Assembly: GCF_003867075.1 (NCBI RefSeq)
Contig: NZ_CP032544.1
Span: 2,474,001 to 2,538,000 of the forward strand
Length of the DNA: 64,000 bases
DNA from: Tenacibaculum mesophilum
GTDB taxonomy: Bacteria > Bacteroidota > Bacteroidia > Flavobacteriales > Flavobacteriaceae
Reading direction: 5' to 3'
Each line of letters starts with the position of its first letter. The first letter of the stretch is position 1. The notes under the pieces were generated by a model, which made no database searches, had not been told where the DNA came from, and saw only the letters and a list, made by a program, of their open reading frames with translations. Made by a program: the position numbers and the translations under genes. Positions 26,676-35,102 of the stretch are shown piece after piece.

Positions 26676-27922
26676 TAATTTTTAGCAAATTCAGTTTTTA
26701 CAATTTTGTATAATTTATCTGATGGACGAATTCTGAAGTCTAGTTTCATAGTAACTTCATCACCCTTGGTAGCAGTTTGTGCTTCCTTATCATTTACAAA
26801 CATGCTTTTTAATTCCATTTCTTGAGTACCTGTAGTAGGTCCTGTGATTAGAATAGTATCGCCAATTGCTAAATCGTATGCTTCAATTTTAAACTCACCT
26901 ATTTCAGCTTTAGGAAAATAGTGCATTCCTTTTCCTAAGTATACTTTCTTTTGAGTAGCGTGTGAACCAGGTTCTTTGCTCCACTCTCCTAATTTTTGAC
27001 CTAAGTAATATCCATTCCAAAAACCACGATTGTATACTTTTTCCAATTCTTGCATCCAGCTAATAACCTTCTCTTTATCGTAAGTTCCATTGTGTAAACT
27101 ATCAATGGCATCACGGTAACATTTGATAACTTTAGCTACATATTCAGGAGCACGACCGCGACCTTCAATCTTCAATACTTTAATCCCAGCATCTGCAACT
27201 TGATCTAAGAAATCGATAGTACATAAATCTTTTGGAGACATGATGTACTCATTATCTAATTCCATTTCAAAACCAGATTCTTGATCAATCACTGTATATT
27301 TTTTACGACAATTTTGTTTGCAGGCTCCTCTATTTGCAGATGAGTTGTGTGAATGCAAACTCATATAACATTTCCCAGAAACAGCCATACAAAGTGCTCC
27401 GTGACCAAAAATTTCAATTTCTAACAAACGACCAGAAGGTCCTTTGATTTCTTCTTTTTCAATTTGTTCGGTAATCTTTTTTACTTGACGTAAACTCAAT
27501 TCTCTACTCAATACCACAGTGTCAGCAAACATGGCATAAAACTTAACCGTTTCGATATTGGTAATGTTAATTTGAGTAGAAATGTGGACTTCCATACCTT
27601 CTGCTCTAGCCATTGCAATTACAGCTTGATCCATTGCAATTACCGCAGTAATATTAGCTTCTTTGGCTCTTTTGATTAAAGTTTTTACAATCGATAAATC
27701 ATGATCATAAACAATCGTATTTAAAGTCAAATAGGTACGAACATTTTTTTCTGAACATCTACGTGATATTTCTTCTAAATCATCTAAGGTAAAATTAATA
27801 GATGCTCGAGCACGCATATTTAATTGCTCCACACCAAAATATACTGAATCACATCCATTGTCTAAAGCTGCCTGTAACGATTCAAAATTACCAGCAGGAG
27901 CCATTAACTCAATCTTTTGCAT
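26675..27922 (-). CDS. trhP: U32 family protein, TrhP-like tRNA hydroxylation enzyme
   Basis: A 415-residue peptidase-U32 family protein. Family marks: ELMAPAGNFESLQAALDNG, then HGALCMAVSGKCYMS and NRGACKQNCRKKY with the clustered cysteines that bind an iron-sulfur centre. In E. coli the homologue YegQ (TrhP) makes 5-hydroxyuridine at position 34 of tRNA in a prephenate-dependent route. Its gene sits between trhO and a ferredoxin gene with 1-bp overlaps on both sides, which strongly supports a tRNA-modification role rather than a peptidase. Confidence 0.87.
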   Translation of the reverse strand: MQKIELMAPAGNFESLQAALDNGCDSVYFGVEQLNMRARASINFTLDDLEEISRRCSEKNVRTYLTLNTIVYDHDLSIVKTLIKRAKEANITAVIAMDQAVIAMARAEGMEVHISTQINITNIETVKFYAMFADTVVLSRELSLRQVKKITEQIEKEEIKGPSGRLLEIEIFGHGALCMAVSGKCYMSLHSHNSSANRGACKQNCRKKYTVIDQESGFEMELDNEYIMSPKDLCTIDFLDQVADAGIKVLKIEGRGRAPEYVAKVIKCYRDAIDSLHNGTYDKEKVISWMQELEKVYNRGFWNGYYLGQKLGEWSKEPGSHATQKKVYLGKGMHYFPKAEIGEFKIEAYDLAIGDTILITGPTTGTQEMELKSMFVNDKEAQTATKGDEVTMKLDFRIRPSDKLYKIVKTEFAKN

Positions 27923-28953
27923 TACTTTTTAAATTTTAAAGCTTCTGAACGTCCTTTTTTAAATATCTTATTGCTTGCGTGTTTCCCTTTACGCAATTCT
28001 TTTTGCTCTTCGTATGGTAAATGAATGATGTCTTGACATTCAGGAGAACAGGTGTTTTCCATTTTTTCAGCACATTCATCACATTGAATGAATAATAAGT
28101 GACAACCTTCGTTAGCACAATTGGTATGTGTGTCACAAGGTTTTCCACATTGATGACAATTGGCAATTACATCATCAGAAATTTTTTCAGCTCTTCGGTG
28201 ATCAAAAACAAAATTCTTACCTAAAAACTTGTTTTCTAAACCTTCTGATTTTACCTGACGAGTATATTCAATAATTCCACCTTCAAGTTGGAAAACATTT
28301 TTAAAGCCTTTATGTTTGTAGTAGGCAGAGGCTTTTTCACATCGAATTCCACCTGTACAATACATTAATAAGTTTTTATCTTCTTTATGGTCTTTTAAAT
28401 CTTCTTCAATAATATCTAACGAGTCTCTAAACGTATCAACATCTGGGGTTACTGCACCATCAAAATGTCCAATTTCACTTTCGTAATGGTTACGCATATC
28501 TACACAAACCGTATTTGGATCTGCTAGCATTTCATTAAACTCTTTTGCATTTAAATGAACTCCTTTGTTAGTAACGTCAAAAGTGTCATCGTTTAATCCG
28601 TCAGCAACAATTTTGTTACGAACTTTTACTTTTAGTTTTAAAAACGATTTATTATCGTGCTCAATAGCTACGTTTAAACGAATTCCATTTAAAAAAGAAA
28701 TACTATCTAGTTGTTTTTTTAACGCTAGAAAGTTTTCTGAGGGAACAGATATTTGAGCATTGATTCCTTCGTATGAAACGTATGTTCTTCCTAAAACATC
28801 TAGTTCGTTCCATTCAAGGAATAATTTATTTCTAAATAAAGTTGGGTTTTCTATCTTATGATATTGATAGAATGAGATAGTAATACGGTCTTTACCCGCA
28901 TCATCAATTAATTTAGCGCGTTCTTCTGCGCTTAACTTGTTGTACAGTTGCAT
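27922..28953 (-). CDS. trhO: TrhO, oxygen-dependent tRNA uridine(34) hydroxylase (rhodanese-like)
   Basis: A 343-residue protein of the YceA/TrhO family: N-terminal acylphosphatase-like domain (FYQYHKIENP, then SYEGINAQISVP), a rhodanese domain with the active-site Cys in LLMYCTGGIRCEKA, and a C-terminal cysteine-rich zinc-like part (CHQCGKPC, CANEGCHLLFIQCDEC). It hydroxylates U34 of tRNA using oxygen. A longer frame opens at 29010, but its start would overlap the promoter box at 29008-29015, so ATG 28953 (MQLYNKL) is chosen. Confidence 0.93.
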   Translation of the reverse strand: MQLYNKLSAEERAKLIDDAGKDRITISFYQYHKIENPTLFRNKLFLEWNELDVLGRTYVSYEGINAQISVPSENFLALKKQLDSISFLNGIRLNVAIEHDNKSFLKLKVKVRNKIVADGLNDDTFDVTNKGVHLNAKEFNEMLADPNTVCVDMRNHYESEIGHFDGAVTPDVDTFRDSLDIIEEDLKDHKEDKNLLMYCTGGIRCEKASAYYKHKGFKNVFQLEGGIIEYTRQVKSEGLENKFLGKNFVFDHRRAEKISDDVIANCHQCGKPCDTHTNCANEGCHLLFIQCDECAEKMENTCSPECQDIIHLPYEEQKELRKGKHASNKIFKKGRSEALKFKK

Positions 28954-29007
28954 GCTATACTTTTTTAAGTTAAACAAAAATGTTGTGGTTTTTCTAGAAA
29001 ACCGGTG

Positions 29008-29015
29008 CAAATGTA
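29008..29015 (-). promoter_or_regulatory. -7 promoter box of the trhO operon
   Basis: The minus strand reads TACATTTG, an exact TANNTTTG match, giving a leader of about 50 nt to the ATG at 28953. Confidence 0.6.
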
Positions 29016-29179
29016 CTGATTTTTTGATTTTTACTGTTTAAAACAATACTATTTAAGCCTAAATGGTATATTTTTTAAATTTTAACGTATTTTTTCTAAC
29101 AAAAGAGATACAACCAATTTGTTTTTTTTAAACCTTTGTAGCATACAAACAATAAATTTTATACTCAAAAATCAAAAAA

Positions 29180-30187
29180 ATGAGAGTAGCAGTGGTAGGA
29201 GCTACCGGAATGGTAGGTAATGTAATGTTACAAGTATTGGCAGAACGTAATTTTCCAGTAACAGAATTAATTCCTGTTGCGTCAGAGCGTTCAGTAGGAA
29301 ATCAAATTGAGTTTCAAGGAACAAATTATACAGTAGTAGGTTTACAAACGGCAGTAGCTATGCAACCAGACATTGCATTGTTTTCAGCAGGTGGAGATAC
29401 CTCTTTAGAATGGGCTCCTAAATTTGCAGCTGTTGGTACAACGGTAATTGATAACTCATCTGCTTGGAGAATGGATCCAACGAAGAAATTAGTTGTTCCA
29501 GAAATTAACGGAGATGTATTAACCAGTGAAGATAAAATCATTGCAAACCCAAATTGTTCTACGATTCAATTGGTAATGGCATTAGCTCCGTTACACAAAG
29601 AGTATAAAATGAAGCGTGTGGTAATTTCAACGTATCAATCAGTTTCGGGAACTGGTGTTAAAGCGGTTCGTCAATTAGATAATGAAGAAGCGGGAGTTGA
29701 AGGCGAAATGGCATATCCGCACCCTATTGGAAGAAATGCATTACCACATTGTGATGTATTTTTAGAAAATGGATATACTAAAGAAGAAATGAAGCTGGTA
29801 AAAGAACCTAAAAAGATTTTACGAGACGATTCTTTTGCAGTAACAGCTACAGCGGTTAGAATACCTACAGCTGGAGGGCATTCAGAATCGGTAAATGTTC
29901 AATTTGAAGGCGATTTTGAATTAGACAAAGTACGTGAATTACTTGGTAAAACTAATGGTGTGGTTGTACAAGATGATGTGCAAAATAATGTATACCCAAT
30001 GCCTATTTTAGCAAATAATAAAGATGAGGTTTTTGTGGGTAGGATTAGAAGAGATGAATCTCAACCAAATACGTTAAATATGTGGATTGTTGCTGACAAC
30101 TTGCGTAAAGGAGCGGCAACTAATACAGTTCAAATAGCAGAATATTTAGTGGCTAAGGGCTTAGTTAAGCCATCGGTTATTGCTTAG
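29180..30187 (+). CDS. asd: Aspartate-semialdehyde dehydrogenase
   Basis: A 335-residue enzyme that makes aspartate semialdehyde, the branch point to lysine, threonine and methionine. The NADP-binding loop reads VVGATGMVGNVML; the catalytic Cys126 lies in NPNCSTIQL; the catalytic His and substrate Arg are in RIPTAGGHSESV. Full length for the bacterial family. It has its own terminator. Lysine made here is also the likely precursor of cadaverine for the siderophore operon further right. Confidence 0.96.
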   Translation: MRVAVVGATGMVGNVMLQVLAERNFPVTELIPVASERSVGNQIEFQGTNYTVVGLQTAVAMQPDIALFSAGGDTSLEWAPKFAAVGTTVIDNSSAWRMDPTKKLVVPEINGDVLTSEDKIIANPNCSTIQLVMALAPLHKEYKMKRVVISTYQSVSGTGVKAVRQLDNEEAGVEGEMAYPHPIGRNALPHCDVFLENGYTKEEMKLVKEPKKILRDDSFAVTATAVRIPTAGGHSESVNVQFEGDFELDKVRELLGKTNGVVVQDDVQNNVYPMPILANNKDEVFVGRIRRDESQPNTLNMWIVADNLRKGAATNTVQIAEYLVAKGLVKPSVIA

Positions 30188-30211
30188 TATAAATTTATAA
30201 TAATACGTTTA

Positions 30212-30245
30212 AAATCCTGTGCTTGTATGTGCAGGATTTTTATTT
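30212..30245 (+). terminator. Terminator of asd
   Basis: Stem AAATCCTG / CAGGATTT with a 12-nt loop, followed by a T-run that merges into the promoter of the next gene. Confidence 0.7.
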
Positions 30246-30248
30246 TTG
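30241..30248 (+). promoter_or_regulatory. -7 box four bases before the HD hydrolase start
   Basis: TATTTTTG matches TANNTTTG and ends only four bases before ATG 30253, so the message may have almost no leader. A TTG lies 15 bp upstream (30223-30225), slightly short of the usual spacing. Confidence 0.45.
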
Positions 30249-30252
30249 AAAT

Positions 30253-30906
30253 ATGAACAGAGAACAAATAATACAGAATACTATTGAGTTTGTAAAAGAG
30301 ACCTTGAAAGGAGCAGAAGGAGGACATGATTTTTTTCATATTGAACGTGTATATAAAAACGCCTTATTAATTGCAAAAAATGAAAATGTTGATGAGTTTG
30401 TGGTTTCTTTAGGTGCATTGTTGCATGATATAGCGGATAGTAAATTTCATAATGGTGATGAAACTGTTGGTCCGCAAAAAGCAAGAGTTTTTCTTGAAAG
30501 TCAACAAGTATTAGAAGAAATAATTACTCATATAGAAAAAATTATCACCAATATCTCTTTTAAAGGAGGAAACTTTAAACAAAGTTTCACTTCTCCTGAG
30601 TTAAATGTTATCCAAGATGCAGACCGATTAGATGCCGTAGGGGCTGTTGGAATAGCTCGTTGTTTTAATTATGGTGGATTTAAAAATAGAGAATTATACA
30701 ATCCAGAAATTCCTCCTAATTTAAAAATGACAAAAGAAGAATATAAAAAATCAACAGCGCCTACTATTAATCATTTTTATGAGAAATTATTGTTGTTAAA
30801 AGATAAAATGAATACTACAACAGGAAAAGCAATCGCGGAGCAAAGACATGCTTATATGGAAGGTTTTTTAGAACAATTCTATAAAGAATGGAATGGAATT
30901 ATTTAG
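30253..30906 (+). CDS. HD domain phosphohydrolase (YedJ-like)
   Basis: A 217-residue HD-superfamily protein. Metal ligands are visible in GGHDFFHIERVY, GALLHDIADSKFHNGDE and the later VIQDADRLDAVGAVGIAR. The layout and the C-terminal QRHAYMEGFLEQFYKEW fit the YedJ-type family of uncharacterised phosphohydrolases, which probably act on nucleotides or similar phosphoesters. Single gene between the asd terminator and a candidate small RNA. Confidence 0.87.
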   Translation: MNREQIIQNTIEFVKETLKGAEGGHDFFHIERVYKNALLIAKNENVDEFVVSLGALLHDIADSKFHNGDETVGPQKARVFLESQQVLEEIITHIEKIITNISFKGGNFKQSFTSPELNVIQDADRLDAVGAVGIARCFNYGGFKNRELYNPEIPPNLKMTKEEYKKSTAPTINHFYEKLLLLKDKMNTTTGKAIAEQRHAYMEGFLEQFYKEWNGII

Positions 30907-30966
30907 TATTTATTATGTTTAGAATGTAAAATATATGTTATTTTAATAAAAATTTTATGTTAAAAT

Positions 30967-30996
30967 TTGGATGTTGTTGAATTTAGTATATATTTG
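30967..30996 (+). promoter_or_regulatory. Complete flavobacterial promoter of the candidate small RNA
   Basis: TTG at 30967-30969, 19-bp spacer, TATATTTG at 30989-30996. This is a full match to the TTG-N17-23-TANNTTTG consensus, pointing into an intergenic region that contains no ORF. Confidence 0.7.
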
Positions 30997-31001
30997 CTTC
31001 A

Positions 31002-31081
31002 GTTAATAACCCCCATTTTATTAATGTAATCCCCTTATTGTAAAAATAGCATCTAAGTTTTAATTTAGATGCTATTTTTTT
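31002..31081 (+). ncRNA. Candidate small RNA of about 80 nt
   Basis: Transcription from the promoter at 30967-30996 should start near 31002 and stop at the hairpin 31042-31079 with its T-run. The only ATG inside is followed at once by TAA, so no peptide is coded. The 5' half holds CCCCC and CCCC runs (31010-31035) shared with the element at 22391-22424. The hairpin also serves the convergent crotonase gene, so an independent RNA is probable but not certain. Family unknown. Confidence 0.5.
31042..31081. terminator. Bidirectional terminator before the crotonase gene
   Basis: A 15-bp perfect stem (31042-31056 with 31065-31079), 8-nt loop, T-run on the plus strand and on the minus strand. Confidence 0.85.
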
Positions 31082-31105
31082 GTAGTTGTTTCTTTAGTAA
31101 AAAAA

Positions 31106-31888
31106 TTACTTTCCTGGAAATTCAGGTTTACGTTTTTCTAAAAAAGCAGTAGTCCCTTCTTTAAAGTCTTCAGTTCCAAAACAGTTTCCAAACTCTGTAA
31201 TTTCGCTTTCAAAACCATTCACACCGTCTTTAAAATTATCATTTACAGCTTTAATTGCTGCACTAATGGCAACAGAAGAGTTACGCATAATTTTTGAAGC
31301 TATTTTTTGAGCTAAAGGTAATAATTCTTCTTGCGAAGTTACATGGTTTATCAATCCAGTTTCTTTAGCTTCATCAGCAGAAATCATACCTGCTGTCATA
31401 ATTAACTCCATGGCTTTTCCTTTACCTACTAATTGAGGCAAGCGTTGTGTTCCGCCATAACCAGGGATAACTCCTAAAGAAACTTCAGGTAGCCCCATTT
31501 TAGCATTGTCTGAAGCTACTCTAAAATGACAAGCCATTGCTAATTCTAGTCCGCCACCTAAAGCAAAACCATTTACAGCAGCAATAACAGGAGTTGATAA
31601 ATTTTCAACAAAGTCAAATAAGATTTCCTGTCCTTTTCTTGCTAACATTCCTCCTTCTTCAACAGAGAAATGTGCAAATTCAGAGATGTCTGCCCCAGCA
31701 ACAAATGCTTTTTCTCCACTACCTGTGATAATAATTACTTTAATAGTAGCGTCTTCTTCCAAGGCTTTAAAAGCATTATGAAGCTCTTCAATAGTAGCTT
31801 TGTTTAAAGCGTTTAATTTTTTTGGTCGGTTAATGGTAATAGTTGCTAATGCATTAGTTTGTTCAACTAAAATATTTTCAAAATTCAT
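31106..31888 (-). CDS. Enoyl-CoA hydratase/isomerase family protein
   Basis: A 260-residue crotonase. The oxyanion-hole segments are AGADISEFA and NGFALGGGLELAMACH; the two catalytic glutamates of short-chain enoyl-CoA hydratase are seen in GGGLELA and GLPEVSLGVIPGYGGTQRL. It hydrates trans-2-enoyl-CoA in fatty-acid or amino-acid breakdown. Full length for the family. It lies downstream of the sensor kinase gene by 7 bp. It is a distant relative of the RpfF-like protein at 60660-61490 but clearly a different subfamily. Confidence 0.92.
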   Translation of the reverse strand: MNFENILVEQTNALATITINRPKKLNALNKATIEELHNAFKALEEDATIKVIIITGSGEKAFVAGADISEFAHFSVEEGGMLARKGQEILFDFVENLSTPVIAAVNGFALGGGLELAMACHFRVASDNAKMGLPEVSLGVIPGYGGTQRLPQLVGKGKAMELIMTAGMISADEAKETGLINHVTSQEELLPLAQKIASKIMRNSSVAISAAIKAVNDNFKDGVNGFESEITEFGNCFGTEDFKEGTTAFLEKRKPEFPGK

Positions 31889-31895
31889 ATTATGT

Positions 31896-33356
31896 TTATG
31901 TTTTAGGTAATATTACAGTAAAAACAGTTCCAACCCCTTTAGTTGAAGTAAAGGATATTGTACCGTCATACGCTTCAATTATATTTTTTATGATAGATAG
32001 TCCTAAGCCCATTCCACTAGTTTTAGTAGTAAATTTAGGCTCGAAAATTAACTCCTTATTTTCTTCGCTAATACCTTTTCCGTTATCAGAAACTGTTATT
32101 TTAACACTATTTCCTTCAGAAGCAACTTTAACTTCTATTTTAGGGTTTTTATCAGTGTCTTTTATTGCTTGAATTGAGTTTTTAACTAAGTTCGTGACAA
32201 TTCGTATCAACTGTGTTTTGTCTAAACTGGCATACAACTCTTTTTCTTGGGGGAAATAATGTATGTAATCTTCAGTAAAAATATCTAAAGAATGTTTAAC
32301 GATATCAACTACATTTAACTTTTCTCTACGTTGTGTAGGCATTTTAGCAAAATCAGAAAAAGCTGAAGCAATAGAACTCATTACATCAATTTGCTGAATA
32401 AGTGTTTCGCTGTATTCAGACATTTTTTCTTTGATATTAGGATCTTCTGGATTGAATTTTCTTTCAAAACTTTGTACTGACAAGCGCATAGGTGTTAACG
32501 GATTTTTAATCTCGTGAGCTACCTGTTTGGCCATTTCTCTCCAGGCTTGTTCTCGCTCACTTTGCGCTAGTTTTACAGCACTTTCTTCTAACTGGTCAAT
32601 CATGTTGTTATAAGCGGCAACCAGCGAATTGATTTCTGAACTAGCAGAGTTTAAAGTAATTTTTTCGTTACGCTTATTTAAACGGGTCTCGTTTATTTTT
32701 TGCGAGATAGTTTGAATGGATCTAGTAATATAAGTTGATAAAAAGTAAGCTAAAACAATGGCAATAATGAGCATTAGCAAATAAACTAATGATAGACGAG
32801 AAATAAACTCTCGTAGTTCATGTTTTTGCTCTTCATTATCTTGTGCAATTTGTAATTCTAAAATTCCAATCCTTTTAAAACGAGGGTCGTTTAAGTAAGT
32901 GTATGAAGATTGGTAAGTGATACCTTTTTCAGTTCTACTTTTTAAAATTTTATGATTTGAGTTGTTGGCTAAATCTTTAACAGTTTCATTAGGAAGATCT
33001 TGTCCTTCTTTTTTATCAAAATTATAAGGAATGGAAGATTTTAGCAACTTTCCATCCATATCATACATAGAAATTGTAAGTTTATGAACGTATGCTATAT
33101 CGTAAATTCTATCTTGAAAAATTTTAGCTAAATTCTCAGTAGTTACTGGATATGTGGTTCTGCGTTTGAGTTCTATTTCAATGTCTTGTTTTGTAGAAAA
33201 CTCTTTACGTTCAAAACGTGCAGTATTATAATCTTTTGTTTGCTCATCATATTGGTATATGGTAACCATTACAATTAAAATTGATGCCAATAGCACTAAA
33301 AGTATCATTGACAGGAAAATTCTAATTCGAAGTGATATGTTATTGAAAATACGCAA
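31896..33356 (-). CDS. NtrY-like sensor histidine kinase
   Basis: A 486-residue membrane kinase. Transmembrane helices at about 10-32 and 187-210 enclose a periplasmic sensor region; a HAMP segment and coiled coil follow; the phospho-acceptor His281 lies in AKQVAHEIKNPLTPMRL, and the ATPase boxes are NLVKNSIQAI, VSDNGKGISEE and GMGLGLSIIKNI. The LTPMRL extension of the H box is typical of NtrY-type kinases. No response regulator lies next to it. It is probably cotranscribed with the 156-residue lipoprotein gene upstream (2 bp gap). Confidence 0.93.
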   Translation of the reverse strand: MRIFNNISLRIRIFLSMILLVLLASILIVMVTIYQYDEQTKDYNTARFERKEFSTKQDIEIELKRRTTYPVTTENLAKIFQDRIYDIAYVHKLTISMYDMDGKLLKSSIPYNFDKKEGQDLPNETVKDLANNSNHKILKSRTEKGITYQSSYTYLNDPRFKRIGILELQIAQDNEEQKHELREFISRLSLVYLLMLIIAIVLAYFLSTYITRSIQTISQKINETRLNKRNEKITLNSASSEINSLVAAYNNMIDQLEESAVKLAQSEREQAWREMAKQVAHEIKNPLTPMRLSVQSFERKFNPEDPNIKEKMSEYSETLIQQIDVMSSIASAFSDFAKMPTQRREKLNVVDIVKHSLDIFTEDYIHYFPQEKELYASLDKTQLIRIVTNLVKNSIQAIKDTDKNPKIEVKVASEGNSVKITVSDNGKGISEENKELIFEPKFTTKTSGMGLGLSIIKNIIEAYDGTISFTSTKGVGTVFTVILPKT

Positions 33357-33358
33357 TT

Positions 33359-33829
33359 TTATAATTCAATTTTTTTAGTTCTCATAAGCAAAGTATCATC
33401 TGTTTCTCCATCATTATCCCAGTCATAAGTAGAGGTAGCGCTAAAACCATTGTTAGTTTGTGTAATTTTATACCAAGCTTGTACTTGCTTTCCTAAATAC
33501 GGATAATCAACAAATAAACTATCTCCACTAGTTTTCCACTTACCGTTAGTTTCACCAACTTTTTTCCCATCGGCTTGTACAAACCATGCAGAAAAAGTAC
33601 CATCGCTGTTATAGGTAGATTGTGCTTTTCCTGAATTAGGTTTGCTAAAATCGTCTTCAAAAACAGAAGTGCTATCGGTTTCGTTGGCAGTTAAATATTC
33701 AATTTTCAAATATGTTGTTTCCCAATTTCCAACCAAATATTCTTGTAATTGCGGTCCTTTTTTTTCTTGTTTACAAGAAACAAAAAGTATTCCGAAAATA
33801 AGCGCGGTAATTATGTGTTTTGTTTTCAT
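33359..33829 (-). CDS. Lipocalin-like lipoprotein of unknown function
   Basis: A 156-residue predicted lipoprotein with lipobox VSC (Cys19). The body starts LVGNWETTYLKIEYL and has alternating beta-strand patterns with GKWKTSGDSLFVDY, which resembles lipocalin-like domains of Bacteroidota lipoproteins. No enzyme motif is visible. It lies between holB and the sensor kinase with gaps of 2 bp on each side, so it probably shares their transcript; a role in kinase sensing is possible but unsupported. Confidence 0.75.
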   Translation of the reverse strand: MKTKHIITALIFGILFVSCKQEKKGPQLQEYLVGNWETTYLKIEYLTANETDSTSVFEDDFSKPNSGKAQSTYNSDGTFSAWFVQADGKKVGETNGKWKTSGDSLFVDYPYLGKQVQAWYKITQTNNGFSATSTYDWDNDGETDDTLLMRTKKIEL

Positions 33830-33831
33830 GG

Positions 33832-34983
33832 TTAAGATTGGATTTTTTCTTCTTTAGTGTGTAGAAGACGCGTTAGTTTAATAGATAAATCTAACAAAAT
33901 AATTTTAGCATTTCCGTTTCTTTCAATATGATACTGTGCGTCACTTACTTCTTTTTCTATGATTAAGATATTAGCACTATGAATAAACGGAGCAAATTTT
34001 GCGAGTTCGAAGTTTGCAGACTGAGTTTCTAAAAAAACTAAATCTGGCGTTCCGTAATTTAGAAGTAAAGCTTGCCTAAAAAATTGCAAACAATATTGTA
34101 AGAATTGTTTTTGAGTTTCTCTACCAGATTTAGCAATTTCTTCAGACCAACCAATTAAATCTTGAATAACAGCGGCATTTCCTTTGGCTCTAAATGCAGC
34201 CCTAATCCAAGTAATAAACCATTGTTCAAAAACTAAATCGTTTGAATTGTTGTTTAAAATGTGTAGAGCCTTGTTATAATTCCCTTCTGATTGATGAGCA
34301 ATCTTTATTGCTTCGTTCTCTGATATTTCTTTTTGTTGTGTTAGAGCATTGGCTATGTCACTTTCACTTAGTGCTGGGAAGTGCAATGCCTGACATCGAG
34401 ATTTTATGGTATTAATAATTTGCTCTTCATCTTCAGTAATAAGGATGAAAATAGTTTTACTAGGTGGCTCTTCAATCAGTTTTAATAATTTGTTAGAGGC
34501 GGCAATGTTCATCTTTTCTGCCATCCAAATAATCATTACTTTAAAACCACCTTCGTATGATTTTAACTGTAATTTTTTTACAATGTCTTCCGCTTCATCA
34601 ACACCAATTTGTCCTTGTTTATTTTCAACACCAATATGTTGTAACCAATTAAACAAACTTCCATAAGGTTGCTCCTCTATAAAAGACCTCCAATCATCTA
34701 AAAATAAATTACTAACTGGGTGCTTTTTAACAGAATCATTTGTAGTTACAGGAAACGCAAAATGTAAATCTGGATGCTGTAGTTTGCTACATTTAATATT
34801 ACAAGCTTCTATATTGTCGGAGAAGTTACATAATAAGAATTGAGCGTAGGCAATTGCCATTGGTAAAGTACCACTACCTTCTTTACCAACAAAGAGTTGT
34901 GCATGCGGAATTCTGTTATTTTCAGCCGATTGCTGTAGGTGGTTTTTTATATGTTCTTGCCCAAGAATATCGTCGAAAGTCAT
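33832..34983 (-). CDS. holB: DNA polymerase III, delta-prime subunit
   Basis: A 383-residue clamp-loader subunit. MTFDDILGQEHIKNHL opens the AAA+ domain, followed by the degenerate P-loop GKEGSGTLPMA, the Asp box region KVMIIWMAEKMN and the sensor segment LLKLIEEPPSKTIFILIT. A longer frame starts at 35034, but its extra residues do not fit the family and would lie inside the promoter; ATG 34983 is chosen. The -7 box ends four bases before that ATG, so the message may be leaderless. Confidence 0.9.
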   Translation of the reverse strand: MTFDDILGQEHIKNHLQQSAENNRIPHAQLFVGKEGSGTLPMAIAYAQFLLCNFSDNIEACNIKCSKLQHPDLHFAFPVTTNDSVKKHPVSNLFLDDWRSFIEEQPYGSLFNWLQHIGVENKQGQIGVDEAEDIVKKLQLKSYEGGFKVMIIWMAEKMNIAASNKLLKLIEEPPSKTIFILITEDEEQIINTIKSRCQALHFPALSESDIANALTQQKEISENEAIKIAHQSEGNYNKALHILNNNSNDLVFEQWFITWIRAAFRAKGNAAVIQDLIGWSEEIAKSGRETQKQFLQYCLQFFRQALLLNYGTPDLVFLETQSANFELAKFAPFIHSANILIIEKEVSDAQYHIERNGNAKIILLDLSIKLTRLLHTKEEKIQS

Positions 34984-34987
34984 ACTA

Positions 34988-35017
34988 CAAATATAAGATA
35001 TCAAATAGAGAGAGCAA
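34988..35017 (-). promoter_or_regulatory. Full promoter of holB, four bases from the start codon
   Basis: On the minus strand: TTG (35015-35017), 19-bp spacer, TATATTTG (34988-34995), then TAGT and the ATG. A complete consensus with almost no room for a leader. Confidence 0.7.
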
Positions 35018-35054
35018 CCTATTAAATAAATCATAATATTGTGTAGGTATACTG

Positions 35055-35083
35055 TTTAGAACGATTCTATTTTAGTATATTTG
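35055..35083 (+). promoter_or_regulatory. feoAB promoter with candidate iron-regulator operator
   Basis: The inverted repeat TAGAA-CGA-TTCTA (35057-35069) sits 6 bp upstream of the -7 box TATATTTG (35076-35083). A repressor there would block RNA polymerase. Placement before iron-uptake genes suggests an iron-responsive regulator of the DtxR or Fur type; which one is not known. Confidence 0.55.
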
Positions 35084-35102
35084 CAAGCTAAAAATATATC
35101 TT

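Noticed and set aside
28954..29010. 19-residue N-terminal extension of TrhO
   Set aside because: It would overlap the -7 promoter box, and MQLYNKL is the usual family start.
31990..32172. Small plus-strand ORF inside the sensor kinase gene
   Set aside because: Antisense shadow of the ATPase domain, no own signals.
34984..35034. 17-residue N-terminal extension of HolB
   Set aside because: It lies in the promoter and does not resemble the family N-terminus.
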